DNA from: Plazaster borealis
Lineage: Eukaryota; Echinodermata; Asteroidea; Forcipulatida; Labidiasteridae
DNA length: 64,000 bases
NCBI GenBank assembly: GCA_021014325.1
Contig: CM037467.1
Location: forward strand, 4,154,001 to 4,218,000
Direction: 5' to 3'
Positions within the stretch are counted from its first letter, which is position 1, and each line of letters begins with the position of its first letter. Below, in pieces: positions 10,201 to 22,500 of this stretch. The notes below the pieces were generated by a model. The model saw nothing but the letters and a program-made list of their open reading frames with translations. It had not been told where the DNA came from and made no database searches. The position numbers and the translations under genes are program-made.

Positions 10201-13200
10201 GCTCGGAACCAAACGGACAAGAGAAAGTTCAAAGGTTGCGCACACACAAGCTTAAGTGTTTGTAGAAAATATGTAAATTGTAAAGTTGCACGTAGCCTAC
10301 GAACACTGAGGGTGCTCTATATTGACAGACAGGGACCTCTCCTTTGATTTGTAAAGTCTTAATGATTTCAGTGCCACTTACATAATCTTGGAAGTGTACT
10401 GCAGCAGCTCCGTTCTTGACAGCATAAATGCCCGGTAGCCCAGTACCACAGCCGAGCTCCAACACTCTCTTATTCCTGAGAGGTATTTCTGCATCATTGA
10501 GGAAGTGAACAAGGTCTAGGGAACACTCCCAAACTTTCAAACCACCTGTGGTTGAGTAAAAAAAACGTTAAGAGAGGGGGTTTGCCCCGGTGTTTCTAGC
10601 ATAGTTGGCTGCAGATTGCACCGCAAAAATGTGTAAACCCTTACAAGGTGCTACACTAATGGGTCTCATAATTCAAAAACTTAGCAAACCTGTCTTAGAA
10701 AATGTAGTAAGCGCTTTGAGACGTCTGTAGACAAAGCGCTATATAAGACCTAGTTTTTATTATTATTATGACACGGACTATGAGGGTTTCCAGCCTCAAT
10801 GCACCAGCAATCCCAATTACTGCTTGGCAGTGATAAAGTGCTACCTTACCTTCAATCCCAATTCAAATACAAGGCTTATTCTCCACTGCTTGACAGTGAC
10901 AATGTGTTGCCTTACCTTCATACACCTTTGGTATGAGATCCGAGTGACTATCTATGGCCTTAGATACATCGCTGTCATCTTTCTCGCTCTTCAAGTCTTG
11001 ACTAAATGAGCTGGTCATCAGTTGACTCTCAACATCATCAGGGTTTAGGAAGCACAGTTCTAGATCGCCAACTTTGACGACATCTACAGCACAGGACTGA
11101 CAAGCAAAATTTAATTTGACTATGTATGATTTTGAAAAACTAAAGTTACTTTCCATCAAGCATTTGGTTATCCATAACAATACATCATCTTAATAATCTG
11201 AGAAACGTTACTGTCAGTAACGCTTCTCAGATTCAAATGTTTGTGGATAAAAGTAATATCTTTATCCATAACCGCAGTACTTCCAAGTGAAAAGTTTCTC
11301 AAAATGCCTTATACTATCCAAAGCTGCTGTACTTCTTACCAAGTAAGTGTTTATTGCCATTAATTTTCAGAGTCATTACCAAACGTATACAGACCCTTTA
11401 AGTGTTTAATTATCACTCTCAGGAATGAGACATATCTATTTTGTTTTGGGCAGACCTTATGATGGGGTCTTGGAGACCCACAGAACAACCTCTTTTAACC
11501 AGTTGACATCGGACGATGTGTCCCCTAAGTTTGTCTCTGCCCAGAACAACTTTGGAGCGCCTTCAATTTTTTGCAGTTATTCGGACAGGTGACGTGCATA
11601 CCCACCCGGACATTCAATTGTGTAGCGTGCACAGGCACGCACATACATGTACGGTACTATGCTTTGTTTCCCCTGTACAAAGAGGGACAGAAGGTACTGG
11701 AATTGATGCTTGTAATCTCCCTTTATCCGGGGGTTATTGTGTAATCCCTGATATGGCTTACAATGGGAAGCATTCGGAGATTCCAACATACCATGGCAGA
11801 CTATCAGCCTTGGCTAAGGGCAGAGGTTTTGTGATTTACGGTGAACGCATACTAATATTTTCTCACAAGAGAACAAACAAATCCTGATGCATATTATGAG
11901 TACCTTTGCTGTCTTTCCTTTGTCAAGGGTTTCATTGTGACAACAATGAAACAATTACACAAGAAGCTCCAAACAGTTCCAGGGAAAAAATACTGCACAA
12001 AGGCAAGGAAATTGTTTTGGAATACTGACCTGAAGTGGTTGAAGTATCTTTCAAAAAATGATAGCATCAACACTTTACCTCATAAGCTGTTAAATTGGTT
12101 GGAGTGTACAACTCTTTGGCATCTCTTAATGCATCCGTGCTGTTACTTGTGGAATCTGTTGGCAGAATAGCATCCTCTGCAATAAATTGTTATACAAGAC
12201 AATAGAAGATAAAACGAAAGAAAACCTCACCATGATTTGTTTTTGTAAATGAAGTTGGATGCTTACTGTGGACTATTGGTTTAAGTTAGTGTTTTACTTC
12301 GTTTATGAAGTTGTTTGCATTATGGAACAGGGCAAGAGAGAGTGAAGGCATGTTGCTGATAAAATAGTTGCGATAATCGTAATCCTCCATCCTTTGCAAC
12401 TATCGGGAGGATGGAGGGTTATGATTATCCCAACCACTGACAAAAGTACATTGTTTTTTTCCTTGTTGTTAGTTTCTTGGTTATTTGCATGTAAAACATT
12501 TGTATAAGTGACCTAAACAAACAAAATTGTTGTTTATAATAACAATTAATATTTCCAGTGCAGTGGCATAGAGTAACCAGAGGGCAGCCCCCTCCCCCAG
12601 CCCTGGTAGGATGGAGGAGTCCAACCTGGGCTAGCCCCTCCCCCACCCACTCAGAACCCTTGCCTCCCCTCTTGCTCCCCCCCCCCCCCCACAAATAAGA
12701 AAAAGAAAAGGTAATACTAAACTATCCAGACAGGACTTAAATTGTTAATAATGAAAGAATATTCTTATGACAAAAACCTAGGTGTCCATCAGGGGGCTCG
12801 AAGGTGGAGCATGTCGGTTCATATAAGCGGGAGCCATCCACACTGACACTAGCACTGGTTGAAAATCCCTGCAATTTACATAATCATTTTGTTATGATTT
12901 TGGCTACGCGTCAAAGAGGGCGCTATCTGCCAGCTTACTAAATAGAGTTTAGGTAGTAAAACCATGGAGGAAGGATAAATAGCTGGTGCCGACAATACAT
13001 CCAACTTATTTATAAATTATATTTTTGACCTTAATAATCCTACCTCCATGAATAGAATAGCAATAAATGTTGTACACATCCTCAGGCTCAGTTCAAAGTT
13101 TTAAATAATTTTTTATTATAAATAATCATGTCTTCTTTGGAAGTTTGGGTAGCCTGCAACACTTACTTACCCGGATTACCCTTACTATCGTCCCCACTAC

Positions 13201-13246
13201 AATGTTCTTCATCAACCCCAACATTAAAGTTGAACTGAAAAGACAT
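7211..13246 (-). CDS. METTL18: Histidine protein methyltransferase 1 homologue (METTL18), eight exons
   Basis: Seven-beta-strand SAM-dependent methyltransferase; the human enzyme methylates a histidine of ribosomal protein RPL3. Exons in transcript order are 13171-13246, 12079-12176, 10916-11096, 10382-10545, 9650-9795, 8631-8729, 8044-8159 and 7211-7263. Phases are continuous and give 310 residues, against 372 in human. The start MSFQFNF matches the family start. SHSDL...KVYEGGLKVWEC precedes SAM motif I, VLELGCGTGLPG (146-157), then HFQDY (169-173). YDVILTSETIY and the signature AAKTHYFGVGGG follow, and the protein ends with KREILKMSF. The intron between exons 6 and 7 has minor-spliceosome signals. 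The last exon contributes only 17 codons and was placed from the match to the family C-terminus, with a weak acceptor (TTAAG). The gene is head-to-head with GTF3C4. Confidence 0.94.
7710..7854. repeat. Inverted-repeat element, copy 3 of 3
   Basis: GCCATTTTGGGAGTCAAAAT and TTGACCCCCAAAATGGC form a hairpin around TGTACACAAAGG. The outer right end reads GCAAGGGGTCAATA. It lies in the last METTL18 intron. Confidence 0.6.
8160..8630 (-). other. U12-type (minor spliceosome) GT-AG intron of METTL18
   Basis: Read on the minus strand, the 5' splice site is GTATCCTTT (8630-8622), a full match to the U12 consensus. A branch-site-like TGCCTTAAT (8078 region: 8178-8170) ends about 10 bases before the 3' splice site TAG (8162-8160). 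No U2-type polypyrimidine tract lies between them. Splicing here yields SGVIYVAAKTHYFGVGGG, which aligns with the family sequence; the nearby alternative frame does not. Intron length is 471 bp, and it contains the 47-bp tandem array at 8458-8598. Confidence 0.85.
8458..8598. repeat. Three tandem copies of a 47-bp unit
   Basis: Units start at 8458, 8505 and 8552 with AGGCTTTATGAAATTGGCCC and are almost identical, so the expansion is recent. The sequence comes from the GGGCCCAATTTCAT family end. The array lies within the METTL18 U12-type intron, just downstream of its 5' splice site on the minus strand. Confidence 0.93.
8785..8990 (+). repeat. SINE head and body in METTL18 intron 5
   Basis: GGACTCTGGTTTGAATCCTG (degenerate B box), GTTTTCAGTCCCTACCCGAT and GTTGGGGTTTTCCTCCCACA are blocks shared with 37240-37320, 37628-37830 and 63395-63560. 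Confidence 0.7.
9478..9605. repeat. Foldback MITE (ends GGCCGTGTCCGAATTGGCGG)
   Basis: The left arm GTCCGAATTGGCGGCTATGG is answered by CCATAGCTGTAGCCGCCAATTCGGA-type sequence on the right. Arms are about 40 bp around a loop of roughly 45 bp. It is a non-autonomous element in METTL18 intron 4 and creates a long spurious plus-strand reading frame. Confidence 0.85.
11190..11401 (-). repeat. Partial MITE, 'TTTAAAGGGTCTG' family
   Basis: The right part matches the 38610-38999 and 58057-58428 copies (AAAGTTTCTCAAAATGC, TGTACTTCTTACCAAGTAAG, CCAAACGTATACAGACCC). The left inverted end is missing. It lies in METTL18 intron 2. Confidence 0.75.
11495..11845 (+). repeat. Long interspersed repeat ('GTGTAGCGTGCACAGGC' family)
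   Basis: Shares TTGTGTAGCGTGCACAGGC, AGAGGGACAGAAGGTACTG and CATACCATGGCAGA blocks with 52480-52640, 62473-62875 and reverse-strand copies at 23105-23400 and 23525-23835. No intact reading frame or inverted end is obvious; its class is unknown. Confidence 0.65.
12367..12434. repeat. Foldback element
   Basis: GTTGCGATAATCGTAATCCT is answered by AGGGTTATGATTATCCCAAC, forming arms of about 28 bp around a 10-base loop. A half copy lies at 20-55. Confidence 0.75.
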
Positions 13247-13584
13247 CTTCTCGATTAGCAAGATCAAAATCTGAGCATTCTTTCCTCATTATTGATCACT
13301 CCTCCATCAACAACACCTTCCTTCATTCGAACCAAATTTCCCTCCTTTGGGGTGACATCAATATAAAAATAGGGGTGCATGTGTTTAGTGAACCAATTCA
13401 AATTAAACATACAAAATGTTGAGAATTTTTTTTTTGCATCACTTATCAAAAAAGTAACAGTACATATAATTTATTAAGTGTTCTAAAAACTTAGTGAAAC
13501 ATATTATGGTATTTTGATGTTTTTGTCACTACATCAGGGCATCAGTGCACCCCTACACAAATTATAGTTTATTCCTAAAGAAAG
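13247..13584. promoter_or_regulatory. Bidirectional promoter region, METTL18 / GTF3C4
   Basis: Only 338 bp separate the METTL18 start codon (-) from the GTF3C4 start codon (+). Both 5'UTRs and both core promoters must lie here. I see no convincing TATA box for either gene. Shared control is inferred from spacing. Confidence 0.55.
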
Positions 13585-16500
13585 ATGGCAGCGCCCATGA
13601 AGTTGACACATGATCCAGCGGGTAATGACGCTTTAACCTGGTCTGATGATAATCAAATTGCTATTGCTTCTGAGAAATGCGTTAATATATTCGTAAGTTT
13701 ATACTTTTGTGTTCTGACTATTTAGCCTATCTTGTGTACTTCAAGTAAGGAAGGCAACTGTTTCGATCTCAAGTCTGTGTGGCATGTCTTGCAAATTGCC
13801 GCATTCAAACAACGCACCGGCAATGCATTCATCATGCAATGCAGCAGCAGTGATGGGTGGCATTATGATTACCATTGAAAATTGATACATTAACAAATTT
13901 TGGCGAGTCAAGTTTATCAAAGGTAAAATTTCCTTATCCGACTGCCACTTTTTAATCATTATGAAATAAAATAGTACTTTATTTACTCAAATAAGATATT
14001 GGTTTTGGTTACTCAAGTAGGCCTACATGCAGTAGAGCCTTTTGTATAGCAGAACGAACCTCCATTTCATGAGTAGGTTTGGTAACAATGACTGAGTGAA
14101 TAAAGTGGCAGTCGGATACGGAAATTTGTCCTTATCCAAGTACAACATCACCTTTTAATTCTTGCAAATTGGATTCATTGCTTGGAGATGTCCAGTCTAA
14201 CTCATCACTGATTTTCTTTGTTCTAATTTAATTAGTCACTGCAGTGTGATCCATCAGAGCCAAGTGGCACTTTTGTGTTTGAGAAACTGTTCTTAAAATC
14301 CTGTTCCGACATCTTAGAGTTCGACGTTGGCGTTTGTTTGAAGAGTGTTCTTAAGAATGATGGAAAATATAATCGTAAGTATCATTTTGCCACGCAAGCT
14401 AAGGTGCATGTTGACGACCCCGACTATAGAAACATGGTTGATCTTCTGTCATCTGTCATGGTGATTTCAGGTGTTTGGTTGTGCTGCGGTGATGTAGTTG
14501 TTCTGACCAAACTGTACCCAAGTTGTTGGTTGGTTTCAAGATTGGTGCAGATGACTAACAGTAACAGTGTTATTATTATTTATTCTTCCTTAACAGTGGT
14601 CCGCTGGCCAAATGCCAGTTAAAATCATCAAAGGACCATTCAAAATTCTGTCGAACTAGTCTGGCTGGCTAGTTTAAATTGATCCCCACTGCCACAATGC
14701 AATCACTGATTGTTCATCTTGCTTCAAATTACAAGTCCCACAGTGCTTAAAGGGAACCATAAAAGATGGACCAGCGAAAAAGCTGGCGGACGGACGGTTG
14801 AAATGACAAGATAACTGGTCCCCTGGCTAGTTATTGAACAAGTTAATGGTAAACCCTGACTAATAGTGAAGCATACCAGTGCAATATTGTAATTAAAATA
14901 TAAAGACTAAGTTCCATTGTTGAAAATAAAACGAAGGCTGTATATTTTGAGAACATTCATTTTCAGTAAATCCACTCTGTCACAAACTATTTGTGGTTAC
15001 TGACCTGTTTTCGCATAGCTCTCGGAAATCGTTTTCATGAGTGAATTTTACATCAGAAACATGCTTTTCGGTCAGGGGCGCCAAAACATGCCCCTAATAA
15101 CACATCTAGCACCTATTGAGTATGGACTACATGTATTAGTATATAATGTTGTTTTCAGCAAAGTCCCTGCCATAATCAAGACTTAAAATAGTGATTTATT
15201 TTTATCAACTTATGAATAATATTTTGTTAAATCAATAAACATATAGGCCTACTCAATAGTTTGTTTTCTTCGTTTACAGATTATGTGCAGTCTACTCTGA
15301 CTGACCGAACTCTTTTCCCACAACGTCTGAAAAAGCCTTTTTGCATGGAGTGGCAGACAGACAGGAATGGCTTTATAATGGTCAAGTGGTCACCAACAGT
15401 TACCAATAAACTGGACAGGTACAATCACAATGCAACCTTGTTTTTATCCATGAATCCAAACCAAAAGGTGTGATTCCATTGGGCACTGTACACTAAAACC
15501 TTTTTTTATATTTTTTGTTATGAGAGATCGCCTAACATCACAAGGCCGGACGGACGGCCACTTCAAGGTGAGGGCTACACTTAACTGATTTGGGCTATCG
15601 ACCCAAATCAACTACTACCAGGGGCATGTTGCCACCTACTCCTGGGGCTGAAACAGGGTTTACCTCCTTCACAGTCAGTAGGGATGTAGGCATGGGTATA
15701 ATCCATAAGGAGCCTGGCTGGTAGAATGCAATATCTTTCCAACTTTTAACAAAACAGTTATGGTTAAGTGACTTGCTCAAGGGCTCAAGTGTCATGACCG
15801 GGATTCGAACCCACACTCTGGTGCTGACAGCACCAGAGCTTGGGTCAGGTTAACTAGACCACTCGGCCACGACACTTGTGTGTAAATGGTCTTCCAGCAG
15901 GCCTGGTGCCAATGGCTACCTCAGCTTTCCATTGTAAGCTTCGCTGAGTGAGAAAATTAAAATTGAAAATGAAATAAGCGTAAATTTTACACTGGACCAC
16001 AGGCCCGAGGCCAGTGATTTTACCATCGGGCCAGTAAACTCATGCCCGGGCAAGTTCATCGGTCTTATGTTTTTGATTTGAATACAATACCCCACTGTGT
16101 AATATCTTGAACAAAAACAAATTTTTATCAAATGTTGACTTTGTGTCTGATAAATACCTTTCAGTTCTGTTGAGTAATGAAGTATACTTAATACCCATAA
16201 AGATCAAATTAATGAGAAAAATTACTTTCTTACATGTCTGAGTGCTTGTCAAATAAAAACGGCTAAATGCAAGTTGAATTGTTTCAGGAATTTTTTTCTC
16301 ATTTTCATTCTGGTCTTGTAAAAACATCTGTAGTCCAGTTAACATTTTGAGCCACAAGCTCTACTGTCTTGTGGATTCCCCCCCCCCAGATACGAACCCT
16401 GTTACCCCACTGTTTGAGGTAGTTTTCTGTACTATTGCATGCATCTCTTTCTTCAGTAACAAATAACATTTATTTACTTCTCAGGTCATTACTGGCGTGT

Positions 16501-19500
16501 CTTACATTGGACCACAGACTCACTGTCTATAAGAGGAAATTAAAAAAAGGCAATTTTACAAAGGTAATCTTCCCGGCTATGCAAATTCTCATGATTTTTC
16601 TGCTAGAGTTTGATCTTACGGCAAAATGTATAATTTTGGTCTGTTTCAAACGTCAAGTTTGCGTTTTTAAAAGCTGAAAAAATAATAATACACTTATGAC
16701 AGAGGTTTTGATTCCTTTTTCAGATTGCCGACCTCTCTATCCTTCTTAACAAACTCCTCAGCCAGCAAGAATTTGCTCATTTCAATGAGGAGCCACAACC
16801 GAAGTTACAGAACATAATGGACATTGAGACAAAATGTAAGGAGCTTACGCGTCGTGTCTACATGCTAGCGGCTGTCAGTAAGTACTGGTAGAAAATATTG
16901 GGTAAATGGGAAGGCTCGAGATACGTGTCCCATCTAGTGGGCCCAGCATGGCTTGGAGTGTTTTTTGCTGGCTGGTCCCGCGCACTAGACTCAAGTTCTG
17001 GTTTCTGAGTCATCAGAATGTTGGTTTGACTCCCACACTGGTTGAACATGGTACGTGTTTCCTTGAGCAAGACGCTTGATCATAATTTGCTTCTTGTTAC
17101 CAAGGAGTATAAATGGGGACCAGCAAGGGCTGAGGTGGTATTCCGTTAACCTGAGCGCCTAACAGGCTTCTGAGGTTGCACACTAAGGAGTTGAGAATGT
17201 TCCAGGAATATCCCTGACAACCAGGGATAATAACTTGCTAGCGCCTTGAGCACCTTAAGGTAGATGCGTGCGCTTTACAAAACTCCATGATATTATTATT
17301 ATGGGTACCTTGTGGGCTCAAAGTGTGTCTTATTGGTAAACTAAATGGCTTAATATGGGTTTGCGTGGGCTCAGTATGGGTACCTTATGGGCGCAAAGTG
17401 TGTGTCTTGTTGGTAAACTAAATGGCTTAATATGGGTTTGCGTGGGCTCAGTATGGGTACCTTATGGGCTCAAAGTGTGTGTCTTGTTGGTAAACTAAAT
17501 GGCTTAATATGGGTTTGCGTGGGCTCAATAAATATGGGTACCTTATGGGCTCAACATGGCTTATTAATACATTGAACTTTGAACAAACTAGATAAGAAAG
17601 TATTCCTTGGCACAAGTTTGCATTGGATACGATTGGAGCAGTCCACATTGCATGGCATTTTGGTTGGTAACATTTTCCCATGAAGATTACATGTTTTGTG
17701 AGAATCCTTTTGTTTTTTCCATTTATTTTTTTATATTTATTTTTAAAGACATGGAGTGGTCAACAGTTCTCTACAACAGTCCCAATTCCTGTATGGATTG
17801 GGAAACACAGAAAGAAAATGTGTCATGTGACAGGGATGCATTCATTTTATTGGCTGTTTCAATGAAGAGCGGACATGTAGTGATATGGAAGTTCAGACTC
17901 CCATTGGACAATGAGTAAGTTTTCCAAAATATGAACAAAATGTGTTTTGTAGGTTATTCACCATTACTTTTTGGAAGAGCACATTCATCCATCGGTGTGT
18001 TGTGGCCAAGCGGTCTAGCGCTCCTCACAATGTTCAGGCGTTCTGGTCTGACACTTATGTCCTTGAGTAATACACTTAAAGTTAGGTTAGTTTGGTTTTT
18101 GATACAATAAAAGTCACCTGAAAGTGAAAGTGAAAGTTTCAGTTGAATGCAATGTTGAGAAAGCAGCAAAAACTGTCCATCCATGTTTCGCGAGGTGACA
18201 GTGGGTAACAACGGCATCTCTGGCCATATTGAGGGCAGCATTCAAACGGAAACCACAGAAATTTCTAAAAGTCACCTGCAGGCGATCTTTGGAGATTCAA
18301 ATTGTTATCAATTTTTAATCTGCGAGGGCACTTCACTATTTCAGACGAAATCATTTCGCTTTAACTACCATTACCTTCTTTATAAAAAGTAAGCTTTCGG
18401 GGAAAAAAATTACACAATATCTTTTAGGGTCATTACCAATAAATAACCCTACCTTTAATCATAAATGCTTTGCTCTTTGGATAGCCATTGGTCCTGTGTG
18501 TTGTGTGACGCACGTAAAAGAACCCAGTACACTTACTATTATATTAAGATAAGGGGGTTTGCCGCAGTGTCTTTTGGCGTGTTGGCTACAGAATAAATCA
18601 ATCAATGCATTGATTGATTTATCCATATTTTTTATGGATAACCATGCAATATAAATTGTTTTTATTGCAATGAAAACAAGTTATATTGCATATTAGTTAT
18701 CCTTAAAAAATATAGGTTCATAGGGGCTTTAACAAAATATAAAGAAAATGCTTTAGAGTATAATTGAGTTTTCAGTCTCTTCTTGAAAATGTTCGCATTT
18801 GGCAAAGTTTTTAATTACACATTGGTGTAGGACACAAACCAAAATAATATTCTTTTTCCCTGATGCCTTTGTCACAGATCTGACATCAGCTTATACAGTG
18901 TGTTTCTCAGTGGGTACCAGTTGCCAAAATCCTTAGCATGGTACAGAACTTCACCACTGCAGGCTACCAGCCATACTGTAAAAGGTAAATATCAAGGTAT
19001 TAAAATTTAAAAATGATTTGTTTTAAAACTGTTGACAAAATATTTTTTAGGAAATTCTCATTTTAAGGGTCAGCCCGGTTATGCGAAACATCCAAGTTCA
19101 GGGCTCGAATTTGGGGGACAAATCCACAAGACCGCAGGACTTCTAGCTCAGAATCTTTACTGGACCGTGATTTTATTTACAAGACCAGAATCAAAATGAG
19201 AAGAGACTAGAATCAAAATGAGAACACAGTTTTATCATCTAAACTGTTTTATTTGAACAAACACTACGAGAAGATTTATCTCTTCTGTTTTATGAGTGAT
19301 ACTCAGCAGGATTGTAAGATATCTGTGAGACTCAACATTTGAACATCATTCTTTTGAAGCAAAGATGTTGAATTGAAAAAAAAAGGCCAGTGTAAAATTC
19401 GAGCCCTGAAGTTTTTAAAAGTCTAATTATTAATGGCGTGCAGCTGATTGTTGTACACCGAGAGGGAAGCTCACTATTGTTGAGTGTCATTTACATCAAG

Positions 19501-22500
19501 ACTTTTCCCGGAGTTGATTCACCATCAGCTTTATCAAATAAACTTCATCATGAAATCTGACATTTCCTAAAGAATATGAATGAACTTGTTAATGTTTTCA
19601 CTTTTCATCTTGATAGCAGGTACCTGTTTAGCCGTAGGTGATCATGAGGGTCGTATTTCTTTATGGAATCAGGACCAAAGAAGTGAAGCAACTCCAACTT
19701 TCCACAGATGTCTGGAAGTTTGGTCGGATAAGGACTTAATTGCTGTTTCCAACATGGCGTGGGTCCACACTTCAACCGCAGGGGTAAACTTTAAACATCA
19801 TCCCCAAAAGTCCCCGACTGCAGGACCAACATACATTTTTGTTTTCCATTAACACCCTGCGTGAAACCATCAGAATCTATGCACACACTCACACTATCGG
19901 ACTGTTTCCAACAGTGCCTTATAACACTGTGTAATATTTTAGTTTTTGGTGAATGCAATCCTTTTCAAATAGTTTAAACCATCAGATCAAAGCCTTCAGA
20001 CTCAATAAAACAAATTTCAACCTGTCAAGCCATCTGGAAGTTGTTCGTCAAAGACTTGAGTGATCTCAGCCAGGAGTGGCTTTTAAGCCCAAGGCTAAGA
20101 GATTTTGTTTACAATTCCTGTATTTTTAAAGGGGCGGTCATTTAGCCAAAGATACTAGTGGGTTAAGGTTTTCTTACAGACTAGGCAGTTTGGCTAGAGC
20201 GAGGTTCAATAGCACTTTGCACTGATGCTAAAAATAGAAGCTCAGTACCTGGATTTTAGACAACGTGTCATAATGCGTTTGCGCGTGTACATGTGTGAGC
20301 TTTATGTTTACTCACAAGTACTGACTGCAGTCTGGTGCGCCAATGCGGTGATCGCGTGAGTGGTGGTGGAATGTTTGTCTGACTTACAGATATTTTTAGA
20401 AAAAGTGACGTCATTAGTCCAGATTGCTTTTCGTTGTGATATTCAACAAAATGGGGAAAACAAATTGTAAAATATTTTTTCTGTGGAGTTACTTAACGAG
20501 ATTTTCTACGTTATTTGCAAGGACTCGACTTGTACAGCAACGCTTGTCGCTACCAAGGGAGTGTACATCTTAGCTTTTTTGGTGGATCTGAGTAACATGA
20601 CTCTTATCCGTCAGACGCAGACCCTGAGCCAACATGTCATACCTCCTACAAGTAAGAATGTAATTTGTTATCAAAATCATATTTATTTAATGAAAAGAAG
20701 ATTCCAAACCCGGGCAGATGGGGCTCGCAAGCCTTGGAAGGCAGCCCATCTAGGAGAAGGAAAACTCTGATTTCAAACCTTTTGCTTGCTTTTACTTACA
20801 CAACCACTAGCGCTGGGCAGAAGAGCACCTATTATTAACCAGTTGGCTTTGGATTAACAAACTATTTTCCTGTTACCTATGCGGGATTATTTTCAGTTAA
20901 AAAGCAACTTTTTTCCTGGCCAATAATAATTTGTTTCCATGTATGAAACTCGGTTTGGTCACCCATGTAAAGATGTTTTCTCATACAGATTTTAATGGCC
21001 CGTATTTGTTTTTTACGGTCGTTGTTTCTGAAACACAATCAGAACGTTGGAAAGCTGTTATGTAACGGCCGATCATCGACCCACGTCTGGTACAACAAAC
21101 GTCATCTGGAGATAGTTGAAAAGCCTCATGACAATGCAGTATAATCCATCTTTACAAAATCTTGGATGGTACGTGAAAGGAACAGGTTTTTGATAAAGGC
21201 ATTAGGCACAAATCCATGGAAAGAGTTCGTCTGTTCAATGTTTGCAGTGCCTTCTGTCCGGGGCCACAGAACAATGACCCCATGAACTCCTTGAAACAGT
21301 TGCCTGTGTACATGCAATCCACTACAGTGTTTCACTACACATGGTCTGTTGACATGACCACTGCCAACATGGGCAGAAACTTGAATGCCAGTTTATAAGC
21401 TCGCCACTTTGTGTTGCATAAAGAGTTTTGCCTGTAATTTAGTTCTCCAAAGTGCACTGGTCAGAATCGTATAGCTAAAGCAAATGAGATCTTTCTTTTA
21501 AAGTAGAGGACTGTTTTTCTTTTCTGAACACTAAAGTTTCTCCTTCTGTATTTAAAAACAATAAATGGTGTATATTTTTCAGGTTTGTGTGTATCAGGCG
21601 ACATAGTGTTGACTGGAAGCACTTGTGGCTCTCTTCACCAAGTTAACATTAATTGGACCACCCCGGGTAAGAACTTCAGTCCTGTACAGCACACATTACA
21701 ATCCCACCCCAACTCAGACAAAGTTAAGCAAAGCAAACAAAATGCAGAACAAAATTCATTGGTCCCCAATGGATATTATTGAACTCGGCATTCTCAGTGT
21801 CTTATTTCCATGTCCCAAACCAAACAGCCCCCTGACATATGCTTCTGTTTCCATTTGTCTATTCTGGCACTCGTTGAAACCCTGTTTAGCAACATGGTTG
21901 GCTGCAGAATGCATCACATCACCTTATAAACCCATACAAGGGTATTCAAACATATATCTTTATACCTTTCGTAAAAACAATAAAGGCTTTGCGAAGCCTG
22001 TCGAGCTTATATGAAAAGAACTTTGTTTTATATTATTACAAAATTTCAATTTTGTTTTGTTATTCTCAGATAAGGTATTGACAATAGATATTTTGGAACC
22101 AGCTGTCCCTAACATCAAAGTGCTTGGCAGTGCCCTGTCACCTAATGGGATCTATGCAGCTTTTCCGTTCATGTAAGAAAATGTATTCATATTTTTTATA
22201 ACCACTGTGTTTAGACAAAAGTTGTATGTTTTTGTATTCTTTTTTGCAATAATCTACCCTTTTTTAGTTTAAATTTTAATATTTTCACATTATACATGTA
22301 CATCTTGAAATAATTATAACAATAAAAATATAGCGCAAAACATAACTGGAAGAAATCTTGGTGCGCTTTACAAACACTGCAAATTACAAAGAACGAGAGA
22401 AGGCAAGTTGAAATAGCTGGGAATAAGGTTAGATTTGAAATTGTCCAGGATAGCAGCTGTTTGAAGTGGTAGGGCATTCCACAGCTTGGGTGAGGTGTGT

